Shown here: in pieces, positions 9,187-17,591 of the stretch
Numbering within the stretch: the stretch's first letter is position 1
How the letters are laid out: each line of letters starts with the position of its first letter
Assembly: GCA_021817245.1 (NCBI GenBank)
Contig: JAKAVQ010000005.1
Coordinates: 84,615 to 148,614, forward strand
Direction of reading: 5' to 3'
DNA: 64,000 nucleotides
DNA from: Thermoplasmata archaeon
Lineage (GTDB): Archaea; Thermoplasmatota; Thermoplasmata; Lutacidiplasmatales; UBA184
Position numbers and translations under genes: made by a program
Notes under the pieces: model-generated
Seen by the model: only the letters and a program-made list of their open reading frames with translations
The model's database searches: none
Told to the model about the DNA's origin: nothing

Positions 9187-9903
9187 GCGCCCAAGGAAGC
9201 GAAGGAGGCTCCGACCTCCCAAAACCCGGCTCCGAGCGAAGCGGCCGCCGCGCCCGCCGAGAAAGCGGGGAAGCGCGCCCCGTCGGCGAAGGGGAAGGAA
9301 GGCAAGGAGCCTAAGGACGCGAAGGAGGCGAAAGGCAAGGGTCGCCCCGGCGCCCCGGGCAAGACGACCAAGGTCATCCCCGACAATCCGAACTTCCGCT
9401 ACATCGTTCGCGTCGCGAACACCGATCTCGACGGTACCCGTCCGACCGCTCTCGCACTCACCGGCGTCCGCGGCGTGGGCCTCCGGCTCGCCGAGGTCGC
9501 CTGCCGCCTCGCGAACGTCAAGGCGGGGGAGATGATCGGCAACCTCCCCGAGAGCACGGTCGAGGGCATCGAGTCAAGGCTCGGCCAGCTCTCCACCACC
9601 GTGCCGCGCTGGATGGTGAACCATCCGCTCGAGCCGATCGTCGGAGATTCGATCCATTACATCGGGCCAGACCTCGAGACGCGGCGGCGGGACGATGTCA
9701 ATCAGATGCGGATGGTGCGCAGCTACCGGGGGGTCCGTCACGAACGGGGCCAGAAGGTCCGCGGCCAGCGGACCCGCTCGAACGGCCGGACCGGCATGGC
9801 GGCGGGCGTCCTGAAGAAGGCCGCGAAGGAAGCCGCGGCGTCGAAGGAAGGGGCGCCCGCGGCGGCGCCGGCCGCTGCGGCCCCCGCCCCGAAGAAGGAG
9901 TGA
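9187..9903 (+). CDS. rps13: 30S ribosomal protein S13, start codon anomalous
   Basis: The central part (IVRVANTDLDGTRPTALALT through VRSYRGVRHERGQKVRGQRT) is unmistakable archaeal S13. The frame is open from the TAG at 9145 but contains no ATG, GTG or TTG until GTG 9475, which would remove conserved S13 sequence. The region before the core is a Lys/Ala/Glu-rich tail of about 60 residues, and the C-terminus has a similar Ala/Lys/Pro extension. A good ribosome binding site, GGGGAGTGAG, ends 3 nt before codon GCG at 9187, where an initiator would be expected (upstream site of the same form precedes rps4). A base change there (GTG expected), a lost base near 9181, or a rare start are the options. 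First gene of the rps13-rps4-rps11-rpo3 cluster. Confidence 0.85.
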   Translation, partial: APKEAKEAPTSQNPAPSEAAAAPAEKAGKRAPSAKGKEGKEPKDAKEAKGKGRPGAPGKTTKVIPDNPNFRYIVRVANTDLDGTRPTALALTGVRGVGLRLAEVACRLANVKAGEMIGNLPESTVEGIESRLGQLSTTVPRWMVNHPLEPIVGDSIHYIGPDLETRRRDDVNQMRMVRSYRGVRHERGQKVRGQRTRSNGRTGMAAGVLKKAAKEAAASKEGAPAAAPAAAAPAPKKE

Positions 9904-9910
9904 GCGGTCC

Positions 9911-10516
9911 GTGGGCGATCCGAAGTTCCTGCGCCGCAGGTACGAGACCCCGAAGCACCCCTGGGAGGCCGGCCGCATGGAGGAGGAGCGCAAGCTCCTG
10001 CAGAAGTACGGCCTGAAGAACAAGCGCGAGCTGTGGAAGGCCCAGTCGGTCCTCCGAGGGTTCCGCCGGCAAGCGCGGGAGCTCCAGGCCCGCCTCCGGG
10101 CCGGCGAGCCCCAGGCCCGTCGAGAGACCGACCAGCTGCTCGGGCGGCTCGCCCGTCTCGGAGTCCTACCGGTCGGCACCCCGACCATCGATGACGTTCT
10201 GGCGCTCTCCACCGAGGACCTGCTTCGGCGGAGGTTCGAGTGGGTCGTCTTCACCCGCGGTCTCGCTCCGACCCCGTTCGGGGCCCGCCAGTGGATCGTG
10301 CACGGCCACCTCAGCATCGGCGACCACCGGGTCACGCGCCCCGGCTACCTGGTCCCCTCACGGGAGGAAGCCCAGATCGCCTACACGCCGACCAGCCCGC
10401 TCGCGAGCGACGAGCACGCGGTCCGGCTCGAGCTCCGGGAGCGGCTCTCCGCGCGCGGCGCTCCCGGCGAGGCCGTCGCAGCGGTCCCCGCGACCGAGGG
10501 AGGGGACCGGCCGTGA
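9911..10516 (+). CDS. rps4: 30S ribosomal protein S4
   Basis: A 201-residue archaeal S4, a primary 16S rRNA-binding protein of the small-subunit body. N-terminal [19 protein letters not shown] and the S4 RNA-binding domain (about residues 105-165, with [20 protein letters not shown]) are clear. The GTG at 9911 follows GGAGTGAG with 6 nt spacing. The stop overlaps the GTG of rps11 by 4 nt, which indicates translational coupling. The last 25 residues are Ala/Pro-rich. Confidence 0.95.
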   Translation: MGDPKFLRRRYETPKHPWEAGRMEEERKLLQKYGLKNKRELWKAQSVLRGFRRQARELQARLRAGEPQARRETDQLLGRLARLGVLPVGTPTIDDVLALSTEDLLRRRFEWVVFTRGLAPTPFGARQWIVHGHLSIGDHRVTRPGYLVPSREEAQIAYTPTSPLASDEHAVRLELRERLSARGAPGEAVAAVPATEGGDRP

Positions 10517-10896
10517 CGAAGATCGGGATCGCCCACATTTTCGCGAGCTACAACAACATCCACATCACCGTCACTGACATCACCGGAGCGGAGACCCTCG
10601 CGAAGGCGACCGGTGGAATGGTCGTCAAGGCGGCGCGCGACGAATCGAGCCCGTACGCCGCAATGAAGGCCGCCGACCAGATCGCGGCGGCGATCAAGGA
10701 GAAGGGCTACGATACCCTCCACGTCCGCGTCCGTGCCCCCGGCGGCAACCGGTCGCGCTCGCCCGGTCCGGGCGCCCAGGCGGCGATCCGCGCGCTGGCC
10801 CGGGCCGGGGTCAAGATCCAGCGGATCGAGGACGTCACCCCCGTTCCGCACGACGGCACGAAGCCGAAGGGCGGCCGTCGGGGTCGGAGGGTGTAA
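10513..10896 (+). CDS. rps11: 30S ribosomal protein S11
   Basis: A 127-residue S11, a platform protein near the decoding and E-site. Diagnostic segments are [18 protein letters not shown] near the N-terminus, and [20 protein letters not shown] and [21 protein letters not shown] at the C-terminus. The start is GTG 10513, overlapping the rps4 stop. Three nucleotides separate its stop from the rpo3 ATG. Confidence 0.96.
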   Translation: MTKIGIAHIFASYNNIHITVTDITGAETLAKATGGMVVKAARDESSPYAAMKAADQIAAAIKEKGYDTLHVRVRAPGGNRSRSPGPGAQAAIRALARAGVKIQRIEDVTPVPHDGTKPKGGRRGRRV

Positions 10897-10899
10897 GCG

Positions 10900-11745
10900 A
10901 TGCCGGTCACGATCCAAGAGCTCTCCCCGCGGGCGACGCTCCTCGAGATGGAGGGCGTCACCGCCTCGCAGGTCAACGCGATCCGTCGGACGCTCCTCGC
11001 CGACCTCCCGAAGCTCGCGATCGAGGACGTGGAGTTCCACCTGGGCCCGATCCGCGACGAGGCGACCGGGAAGGACTACGACTCCTCGACCAGCATGTTC
11101 GACGAGGCCGTCGCCCTCCGCCTCGGACTCCTGCCGATCCCGACGGACCTCTCCCAGTTCCGCCGCAAGTCCGAGTGCACGTGCGAGGGGGCCGGCTGTC
11201 CCCACTGTCAGGTGATGTACTCGGTCGACAAGAAGGGGCCCTGCACGGTCTACGCGAAGGACGTCGTGCCGCTGGGGGACGCGTCGCTTGCGATCCTGGA
11301 GCCCGAGGTCCCGATCGTGCGGCTCGGCGCCCGCCAGGCGCTACTCGCCTACGCCACCGCGGTCGTGGGCACCGCGCGCGAGCACGCGAAGTGGCAGGTC
11401 GCGAACGGGGTCGGCGCGTTCCCGCGGCCCCACGTCCATATCGCCCGCAAGGAGGGCTGCTCGGAGGCCTGCCTGAAGCGCACCGCGGCGAGCTGCCCGG
11501 TCCGCATCCTCGAGTTCGCCGGCGGCAAGCTCTCGGTCACCGATGAACCCAAGTGCATCGACTGCGGCGCGTGCGAGGAGAGCTGCGAGCATGGGTCGGT
11601 CCGGGTCGAGCCGGACACCGAGCGCTTCTTCCTCCGCTTCGAGACCGATGGATCGCTCACAACGCGGGAAGCGCTTCGCTTCGCGCTGAAGGACCTCAAG
11701 CGGCGTCTCGAGGAGACCCGCGAGGCGATCCAGGCGATCCCCTAG
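10900..11745 (+). CDS. rpo3: DNA-directed RNA polymerase subunit Rpo3 (D) with Fe-S domain
   Basis: A 281-residue archaeal homologue of eukaryotic Rpb3 and bacterial alpha that dimerises with Rpo11 to nucleate RNA polymerase. The N-terminal dimerisation sequence AIRRTLLADLPKLAIEDVEF is visible as QVNAIRRTLLADLP. An inserted ferredoxin-like domain retains many cysteines: CTCEGAGCPHC around residues 93-103, then CSEACLKRTAASC and CIDCGACEESCEHG around 187-232. The CxxCxxCxxxC arrangement predicts at least one 4Fe-4S cluster. In many archaea the operon continues with L18e-L13-S9-Rpo10, but here it ends with a convergent pelota gene whose 3' end overlaps by 50 bp. Confidence 0.95.
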   Translation: MPVTIQELSPRATLLEMEGVTASQVNAIRRTLLADLPKLAIEDVEFHLGPIRDEATGKDYDSSTSMFDEAVALRLGLLPIPTDLSQFRRKSECTCEGAGCPHCQVMYSVDKKGPCTVYAKDVVPLGDASLAILEPEVPIVRLGARQALLAYATAVVGTAREHAKWQVANGVGAFPRPHVHIARKEGCSEACLKRTAASCPVRILEFAGGKLSVTDEPKCIDCGACEESCEHGSVRVEPDTERFFLRFETDGSLTTREALRFALKDLKRRLEETREAIQAIP

Positions 11746-12808
11746 CCCGTTCGGGGCTCATCCAGTCGTAGCGAAGGATCGCACCGGTCCCCCCCAGCGC
11801 CGCCAACCGACGTCCCGCATCGCCGTCTTCCCGGACCACGAAGACCCGGGCCCGTGCCGTGCGGGCGCCGTCGAGGATCGGGGCGAACTCGGGGTCGGTG
11901 AGGCGTCGATCGGAGACGAGCACGGTCTCCACGGCGCCGGCCTCGATCGCCTCGGCGACCTCCCGGGGTCCGACGGCGGCCCGCGTGCCGCCCGCAAGGG
12001 CGCGAATGAGCCGCTCGACGATCTCGGTCTCCTCGGCCGCCACGCTGCCGCGGAGCGCCTCGCTCGCTCGCCCGGACCGCAGGAGCTCGTCCACGCCGAC
12101 CCGGCCGGATTCGGCCGTCGGGTAGACTCGGACCTTCTTCGCGAGGGCCGGGTCGACCTCGCCCAAACGGTGCAGGAGCTCCTCCTTCAGGAAACCGGGC
12201 CCGGCGAGGAGGATCGCCGACGCGGTCGGTCCCTCGCGGCGCAGGAGATCGGCGAGCTCGGCGACGTACGCCGAGCGGTCCTTCTCTGCCTGCTGGCCGC
12301 CCGCGTATCGCTTGCCGGCGAGCGTCCGTCGAACGTCCGCGACCGGCTCGATCGCCCGACCGCGCAGGCGAACGAGCGAGGAGTCGCCCCAGTCGACCGC
12401 GGCGAGAAGAAGGGTCGGATCCGCCCGTCCCGAGAGGCCTTCGTCGAGGACCGCCTGCTCTCCGCTCGAGAGGGCGGGCTTGTCCAGCGTCACCTCCTCG
12501 CCCTCGGCGAGGTCGAGCGTGTGGTGCCGGCCGATGTCGAAGGGGCCCTCCACGATCGGGCCGGTGATCCGCACGTGTTGGGAGAAACCGTGGAACTCGA
12601 CCTGCTCGGCTCGGACGGTGAGATATATCCTCCGGCGCGTGCGCTCCGCGCCCGAGACCTCCTCGGGCGCCTCGGGGTCGCGTCGCGTCGTCGACGCTCC
12701 GACCCGGTCGCCCGGCCGGACCAGTCGGGCCAGGCGCCAGAGATCGCTCGGCGTCTCCAGGCGCAGCCGCAGGCGGCCGGTCGTCGGATCGCGGTGAACG
12801 AGGCGCAT
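11696..12808 (-). CDS. pelA: Pelota (Dom34) ribosome rescue factor
   Basis: A 370-residue archaeal pelota, which with aEF1-alpha/ABCE1 releases stalled ribosomes. The N-terminal Sm-like domain (MRLVHRDPTTGRLRLRLET..., about residues 1-130), central eRF1-like domain (LLLAAVDWGDSSLVRL onward, with the HxxK-type segment replaced by SGKRYAGGQQ-like sequence) and C-terminal L7Ae-like domain (about 265-350, with AIEAGAVETVLVSD) are in the expected order. No GGQ-type hydrolysis tripeptide in the eRF1 position is implied by family. The last 50 bp overlap rpo3 tail to tail. The C-terminal RGSPGSPRGSPRDAA tail is low complexity. Confidence 0.9.
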   Translation of the reverse strand: MRLVHRDPTTGRLRLRLETPSDLWRLARLVRPGDRVGASTTRRDPEAPEEVSGAERTRRRIYLTVRAEQVEFHGFSQHVRITGPIVEGPFDIGRHHTLDLAEGEEVTLDKPALSSGEQAVLDEGLSGRADPTLLLAAVDWGDSSLVRLRGRAIEPVADVRRTLAGKRYAGGQQAEKDRSAYVAELADLLRREGPTASAILLAGPGFLKEELLHRLGEVDPALAKKVRVYPTAESGRVGVDELLRSGRASEALRGSVAAEETEIVERLIRALAGGTRAAVGPREVAEAIEAGAVETVLVSDRRLTDPEFAPILDGARTARARVFVVREDGDAGRRLAALGGTGAILRYDWMSPERARGSPGSPRGSPRDAA

Positions 12809-12879
12809 CGCCCTCCCGTCCGTCGAGGACCCCGGCGGCTACAAGCGCGTTTCGGCGCGCGGGAAAGGACCCCGCCCTC

Positions 12880-12899
12880 GATTCGATAGTCTTATCGCA
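12880..12899. promoter_or_regulatory. AT-rich divergent promoter region (pelA / MFS)
   Basis: The stretch TTCGATAGTCTTATCGCAC is the only AT-rich patch between the divergent pelA and MFS starts. It can be read as a TATA-like element in both directions (AGTCTTATC on plus, GATAAGACTATCG on minus), about 50 nt before the MFS start and about 75 nt before pelA. Confidence 0.4.
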
Positions 12900-12941
12900 C
12901 ATGCCGTGGGTCGGGAGGTCCATCCGGGGAGGAGGTAACCG

Positions 12942-14276
12942 CTGAGCCGGTACGGACGATTGTTCCGGCACCCGTCGTTCGCCTCGTTCCTCGCCGCGGG
13001 GGCACTGCAGCTTGCCGCCCCCTCGGCCGTGCTCGTCGTCCTCGCCTTCCGCGTCGCGTTCGCCTATCCGGGCGTCCCTCTGCCCGAACGGACGAGCTAC
13101 GTCGCGCTCGCGCTCGCGTTCCTCGGCCTTTCCTCCGCGGTACCGACCCTTGCCAGCGCGTTCTTCTCGGGCGCGGTCGCCGACCGACACGACCGAGGAC
13201 GGTTGATGCGCGTCGTCAACCTGCTGTCGATCGTGGCGGTGGCCGGGCTGGCCGCGGACCTGCTCTTCGCGCCCTCCGCGCACGTCCCGGTCCCGGGGCC
13301 GACCGGGTTCTATCTCCCGATGTGGGTGCTGCTGGTGTATCCGTCCTGGGCCCTGGTCACCGCGACGTCCGCCTTCTTCCGGCCGGCGTTCAACACCTCG
13401 GTCCCCCGTGTCGTGGACACCACAGATCTCGGGACGGCGAACGGGGCGATCTACGCGGTGGCCGCCGTCACCAGCCTCGCCGCATCGGTGCTGGTGGGGG
13501 TCCTCCTCGACCTGGGCCCCACGGTCTACGCGCTCGGGGTCGCCTTCGCGCTCTACTTCGGGACGCAGGTCGCGCTCCTCCGGATCGACGCCGATCTCTC
13601 GGTGGCCCGACGGGCGCATCCCCGGTCGGTCCTCTCCGAGGCGCTCGAGGGGTTCTCCTTCCTCGGTCGACGGCGCGCGCTCCTCGAGCTGACGATCGTG
13701 GGGCTCGTCGTGAACTTCCTTTCCGCGCTCGCGCTCGTCGAGGTCGCCCTCTATCTTTCGAGCTGGCTCGGTCTCTCGAACGGGATCTGGTACGGTCTAT
13801 TGGTCGCCGTGCTGACCGCCGGCACCGCGACCGGTTTCATCGCGATCTCGCACGTGAAGTTCGAGGGCCGGGCCGGCTCCGCCATCATCCTGCTCACGAT
13901 CGCCATGGGCGTCTCGCTCCTCGCCTTCGGCCTGGTCCGGTCGATCTGGCTCGCGCTCCCGATCGCTTTCGTCTACGGCCTGATGCCCGGAATGATCACG
14001 ACGGTGTTCTTGTCGACGATCCAGTCGACCGTCCCGGACCAGATGATGGGCCGTGTCTTCTCGGCCGACGAGGTCGGAAGCTACGCTCTCGTGCCGGTGG
14101 GCCAGCTGGCCGGGGGGATCCTCGTGGTCGCTGTGGGGGTCCAGGGGGCCTACCTCAGCGCGGGCAGCGCGATCGCGCTGTTCGGTCTCGTGATGATACC
14201 GGCGTTCGCCTCGCTGCGGCGACTCGGCTATCGCCCCCGAGACGCTCCCGAGAAGCTCCCCCCGACGGACGGTTAA
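12942..14276 (+). CDS. MFS exporter, ENTS/MFS_3-like, probable CTG start
   Basis: A 444-residue polytopic protein with about twelve hydrophobic helices, beginning LSRYGRLFRHPSFASF, an N-terminus common in MFS_3 (enterobactin-exporter-like) carriers. The motif FFSGAVADRHDRGRLMRV marks loop 2-3. The only canonical start in this frame is TTG 12960, which is 23 nt after the strong Shine-Dalgarno GGAGGT (12931-12936). The in-frame CTG at 12942 is 5 nt after it, so CTG is preferred. Substrate unknown; related carriers export drugs or siderophores. Confidence 0.75.
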   Translation: MSRYGRLFRHPSFASFLAAGALQLAAPSAVLVVLAFRVAFAYPGVPLPERTSYVALALAFLGLSSAVPTLASAFFSGAVADRHDRGRLMRVVNLLSIVAVAGLAADLLFAPSAHVPVPGPTGFYLPMWVLLVYPSWALVTATSAFFRPAFNTSVPRVVDTTDLGTANGAIYAVAAVTSLAASVLVGVLLDLGPTVYALGVAFALYFGTQVALLRIDADLSVARRAHPRSVLSEALEGFSFLGRRRALLELTIVGLVVNFLSALALVEVALYLSSWLGLSNGIWYGLLVAVLTAGTATGFIAISHVKFEGRAGSAIILLTIAMGVSLLAFGLVRSIWLALPIAFVYGLMPGMITTVFLSTIQSTVPDQMMGRVFSADEVGSYALVPVGQLAGGILVVAVGVQGAYLSAGSAIALFGLVMIPAFASLRRLGYRPRDAPEKLPPTDG

Positions 14277-15265
14277 GGGAGCGGACCGTCCCCCGGTCCC
14301 ACCGGCACGAGGTCGGTCCGGTACCATTCCTCGGTCGGCCCGGCGTGCACGACGAAGCCGATGCGCTCGTACAACCTGCGCGCCCGACGGTTCCCCTCCG
14401 TCACGGCGAGCCGGATCGGGGCTTGGCCTTCCGCGCGCAACGCGGAGAGCGTGGCCGAAAGCATGGCCGCGCCGATGCCCCGGCCCCCGTACGCCGGGTC
14501 CGTCACGACGTCGGCGATCAGAGCTCCCGGATCGGTCCCGATGACCACGGTGGCGCCGACCGGGCGGCCGGAGTCTTCGGCGACCGTCGAGTCCTGCGGG
14601 AGGAGCTCGCCCCAGCGCCCGTTCCTTAGGTCCTCGAAGAGAAGGGCCGCATCGCGCTCGGGATCGGGGTCGCGCAGGAAGAGGTACTCATCGAACCGGC
14701 CGGAGTACGCCGCGCGGTGGACCCGGGCGACCCGCGGGAGATCGTCGGGACGGAGCGAACGGAGCCGGATCCCGGTCGGAGGATCGTGGCCGGGAACGCT
14801 TCGGCCGGCGGGGAACTCAAGCTCCGAGCGGCCGTACTTGGCGAAACCACGAGCCCGAAGAAGGCCCTCCTCGTCCTCGGACGAGAGCCCGGCAAGGCCG
14901 CCGGAAAGGAACGCGATCCGGGCTCCTTCCGACTCGAGCGCCCCAAGGAACCGACCGTACTCCGTCGCGCTGGCCTCGGGGAGATCCAGATGGAGGACCC
15001 GCACGACCGCACCGAGGGGACTCGGCTCCCCCCACAGCACGAGGCCGATGGGCCCGCCCGGTCCGGACCAGAGAAGTCCGGGGGCGCGGCGGGAGAGCAG
15101 GCGGGTTTCGAACGCGGCGGAGTGCTCGCTCGGGTCATCGCCGGGCTCCCGCCGGGCGAAGTACGCCTCTCGGGCGAGACGCACCGCTGCCGAGGGGTCG
15201 GTGGCGAGCGGTGTGAGCCCGCGGCGCACGGCTCCCCGCTCCTCCCACCCGGGACGCTTCCCCAT
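14273..15265 (-). CDS. GNAT-family N-acetyltransferase
   Basis: A 330-residue protein with a C-terminal GNAT domain. The acetyl-CoA-binding motif A is seen as DPAYGGRGIGAAML (about residues 260-273), followed by LAVTEGNRRARRLYERIGF. The N-terminal half looks like a second, degenerate GNAT fold of the tandem type. ATG 15265 is taken as the start; the frame is open to 15400, but the upstream part crosses the divergent fhs promoter. The acceptor substrate is unknown. It converges with the MFS gene, overlapping its stop by 4 bp. Confidence 0.75.
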   Translation of the reverse strand: MGKRPGWEERGAVRRGLTPLATDPSAAVRLAREAYFARREPGDDPSEHSAAFETRLLSRRAPGLLWSGPGGPIGLVLWGEPSPLGAVVRVLHLDLPEASATEYGRFLGALESEGARIAFLSGGLAGLSSEDEEGLLRARGFAKYGRSELEFPAGRSVPGHDPPTGIRLRSLRPDDLPRVARVHRAAYSGRFDEYLFLRDPDPERDAALLFEDLRNGRWGELLPQDSTVAEDSGRPVGATVVIGTDPGALIADVVTDPAYGGRGIGAAMLSATLSALRAEGQAPIRLAVTEGNRRARRLYERIGFVVHAGPTEEWYRTDLVPVGPGDGPLP

Positions 15266-15328
15266 CAACCCCGGGAGAGCGAACCTTGATGTTCTAAACT
15301 CCGCCCGTTTCCCTTGGGAAGGGTTTCC

Positions 15329-16963
15329 ATGCGCACGCTGACGGAATTGGCGGGGCTCCTCGGTCTCGGTCCGGAGGAGGTCCATGCGGCCGGTCCTCAC
15401 GCCGGAAAGGTGTCGGTCGCGGCGGTCCGTAGCCGCGTCGAGCGCGGCCGTCGCGGGAAGCTGATCTTAGTCACCGGGATGACCCCGACCAAGCATGGAG
15501 AGGGAAAGACCGTGACCACGATCGGTCTCGCCGACGGCTTCGTGAAGATCGGACGCTCCGCGGTACCCTGCCTGCGGCAGCCGTCGCTCGGGCCGGTCTT
15601 CGGGGTCAAGGGCGGGGCGACCGGTGGCGGACGCTCGACGGTGGAGCCCTCCGACGAGATCAACCTCGGCTTCACCGGGGACATCCACGCCGTGACCGCC
15701 GCCCACGACCTGCTGGCCGCGCTCGTCGACAATCACCTCTTCCACGGCAACTCCCTCGGCATCGACCCCGCGCGCATCGTCTGGCCACGGGCGCTCGACA
15801 TGGAGGACCGCGCGCTCCGCCACATCGTTCTCGGGAAGGGGCCGGACCCTCGCTTCGTCGCGCACGACGGGTCGTTCCTCATCAGCGCGGCGAGCGAAGT
15901 GATGGTGATCCTGGCGCTCGCGCGGGACTACGCCGACCTGAAAGAGCGGCTCGGGCGGATCCTCGTCGCGTACACGCGCGACGGGAGGGCGGTACGCGCG
16001 TCCGACCTCCGCGCGCAGGGGGCGATGGGCGCGCTGCTCCGCGACGCGCTCGAACCGAACCTCGTCCAGACGGGCGAAGGGGTTCCCGCGATCGTCCACG
16101 CCGGCCCGTTCGGCAACCTCGCGCACGGCACCTGCAGCCGTCTCGCGATCGAGCTCGCCCTCACGACGGCCGAGTACGCGGTCGTGGAGGCGGGATTCGC
16201 GACCGAGCTCGGGGGAGAGAAGTTCGTCGACATCGTCACACCGACCCTCGGCGTCGGGGTCGATGCCGCGGTCCTCGTCGCGACCCAGCGGAGCCTCCGC
16301 TACCAGGGCGGGGCGAGCGACGAGGAGTCCCTGCACCCGCAGCCGGAGGCGCTCGCCCGGGGGCTCGACAATCTGGGCCAGCACCTCGACAACCTCGAGA
16401 CGCTCGGCCTCGCGGCGACGGTCGCGCTGAACTGCTTCCCCGGTGACAGCGCGGAGGAGGCCGACCAGGTCCGCCGGTACTGCGCCGAGCGCGGGGTGGA
16501 TGTGGTGGAGTCCCGGGCGTTCGAAGAGGGGGGAAGCGGGTCGGCCGATCTCGCGCGCGCCGTCGAGCGGTCCGTGGGCCGAGGGCGCGTCAGCCATCCC
16601 CTCGTTCCCGCGGGAACGCCGATGCTCGAGCAGCTCTCGGCGATCGCCCGGCAGCTCTACGGGGCGTCGGAGGTCGCCGAGTCCGCCGAGGCCCGAGACG
16701 ATCGGGCCCATCTCGAGGCGGTCGGCGAGCTCTCGGGCCCGGTCTGCGTCGCGAAGACGCCGCTCTCGCTCTCGGACGACCCCCACCGGCGGAACCGGCC
16801 GCAAGGGTTCACGGTGACCGTGCATCGCTGGATCCGTTCCGCCGGCGCGGGGTTCACCGTCGCGCTTCTCGGCACGATCGAGACGATGCCGGGTCTCCCC
16901 ACCCATCCGGTCGCGGAGTCGATCGACCTGACCGACAAGGGCGAGGTCGTCGGCGTGCACTGA
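15329..16963 (+). CDS. fhs: Formate--tetrahydrofolate ligase
   Basis: A 544-residue ATP-dependent enzyme making 10-formyl-tetrahydrofolate from formate. The P-loop appears in TGMTPTKHGEGKTVTTIGLADG (about residues 50-71; K-rich PTKHGEGKT is family-diagnostic). Other landmarks are LRQPSLGPVFGVKGGATGGG and DMEDRALRHI. Length is close to the usual 550-560. ATG 15329 follows GGGAAGGG at 5 nt spacing; an in-frame TTG at 15314 lies inside that site. In archaea the enzyme is patchily distributed, and with mptD here it indicates folate-type or archaeal-pterin C1 chemistry. Monocistronic. Confidence 0.93.
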   Translation: MRTLTELAGLLGLGPEEVHAAGPHAGKVSVAAVRSRVERGRRGKLILVTGMTPTKHGEGKTVTTIGLADGFVKIGRSAVPCLRQPSLGPVFGVKGGATGGGRSTVEPSDEINLGFTGDIHAVTAAHDLLAALVDNHLFHGNSLGIDPARIVWPRALDMEDRALRHIVLGKGPDPRFVAHDGSFLISAASEVMVILALARDYADLKERLGRILVAYTRDGRAVRASDLRAQGAMGALLRDALEPNLVQTGEGVPAIVHAGPFGNLAHGTCSRLAIELALTTAEYAVVEAGFATELGGEKFVDIVTPTLGVGVDAAVLVATQRSLRYQGGASDEESLHPQPEALARGLDNLGQHLDNLETLGLAATVALNCFPGDSAEEADQVRRYCAERGVDVVESRAFEEGGSGSADLARAVERSVGRGRVSHPLVPAGTPMLEQLSAIARQLYGASEVAESAEARDDRAHLEAVGELSGPVCVAKTPLSLSDDPHRRNRPQGFTVTVHRWIRSAGAGFTVALLGTIETMPGLPTHPVAESIDLTDKGEVVGVH

Positions 16964-16968
16964 CCGGG

Positions 16969-17000
16969 GATCGGGTGCGGCGTGCGGGGGACCCCCGATC
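16969..17000 (+). terminator. Hairpin after fhs, possible terminator
   Basis: GATCGGG at 16969-16975 pairs with CCCGATC at 16994-17000, and GGGGG/CCCCC at 16986-16996 offers an alternative tight stem. No T-run follows, so its role in archaeal termination is uncertain. Confidence 0.25.
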
Positions 17001-17147
17001 GCACCGGACCGCGGCGTTCGACGGCGGCTGCGCGGGGGCCGTTTTCTCGCTGAACCCGCTCTCTCGACTCGGGGGAAACCGGCGGACCGCGGCCGTGCGG
17101 GGCGACTACTTCCCGTGTTCTTGAGGTTCGTCTCGGCGGCCTTGAAG

Positions 17148-17157
17148 TTCATATACC
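17148..17157 (+). promoter_or_regulatory. TATA box of the RHH-ftsZ-like operon
   Basis: TTCATATACC is a strong archaeal TATA match. Initiation about 25 nt downstream would fall near 17177, at the left arm of the inverted repeat, leaving a leader of about 35 nt before ATG 17211. Confidence 0.65.
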
Positions 17158-17176
17158 AGAATGACGATATGTCAAT

Positions 17177-17207
17177 CGTCAGACAAAGAAAGGGGTGTTG
17201 TCTGACG
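17177..17207. promoter_or_regulatory. Perfect 10-bp inverted repeat, probable operator
   Basis: CGTCAGACAA (17177-17186) and TTGTCTGACG (17198-17207) are exact reverse complements separated by 11 nt. They lie between the TATA box and the start of a ribbon-helix-helix protein, the family that binds short inverted repeats as dimers or tetramers. Autoregulation is the simplest reading; an RNA hairpin blocking the ribosome site is an alternative. Confidence 0.6.
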
Positions 17208-17210
17208 GGC

Positions 17211-17576
17211 ATGGTCGACACTTCGGAGCGGGTGACGGTGCGCATCCCGCAGGACCTGCTGGAGAAGCTGAAGCAGATCCAGCAGTCGCAAGGTACGCCC
17301 ACGATCTCCGACACGATCCGGGAAGGGCTGGAGCAGTACATCGAGCTCCATCTGCCTCCGCAGCACATCCGCAAGGTCGTCGTGGAACTCTCGCGACAGG
17401 ACAACCGGCAGCTCGAGGAGTTCGTGCGCGAGGGCAACTCGGTCAGCGTCGACGATGCCGTGCGCTCGGCGGTGCGGGAGTACATCCGCAGCCGCCTCGA
17501 GCAGTTCGGATCCGCGGGACGCGCTCCCCGAAGGGACGGCGAGCCGGTCGCGGCCGAGGGCTCCCCTCCGCCCTAG
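17211..17576 (+). CDS. Tandem ribbon-helix-helix (CopG-like) DNA-binding protein
   Basis: A 121-residue protein containing two RHH-like units: residues about 6-45 (ERVTVRIPQDLLEKLKQI ... ISDTIREGLEQYI) and about 54-95 (RKVVVELSRQDNRQLEEF ... VSVDDAVRSAVREYI). The remaining tail is Pro/Gly/Ala-rich. ATG 17211 is chosen because earlier in-frame ATGs (17169) would place the inverted repeat inside the gene and upstream of likely transcription start. It ends 15 nt before the FtsZ-like gene, so the two are probably one operon and the regulator may govern the cytoskeletal gene. Confidence 0.78.
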   Translation: MVDTSERVTVRIPQDLLEKLKQIQQSQGTPTISDTIREGLEQYIELHLPPQHIRKVVVELSRQDNRQLEEFVREGNSVSVDDAVRSAVREYIRSRLEQFGSAGRAPRRDGEPVAAEGSPPP

Positions 17577-17591
17577 GCGGTGGGGCACCGA

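Noticed and set aside
16964..17147. RNA gene or riboswitch between fhs and the RHH gene
   Set aside because: Only a GC-rich hairpin is apparent; no conserved riboswitch or tRNA pattern.
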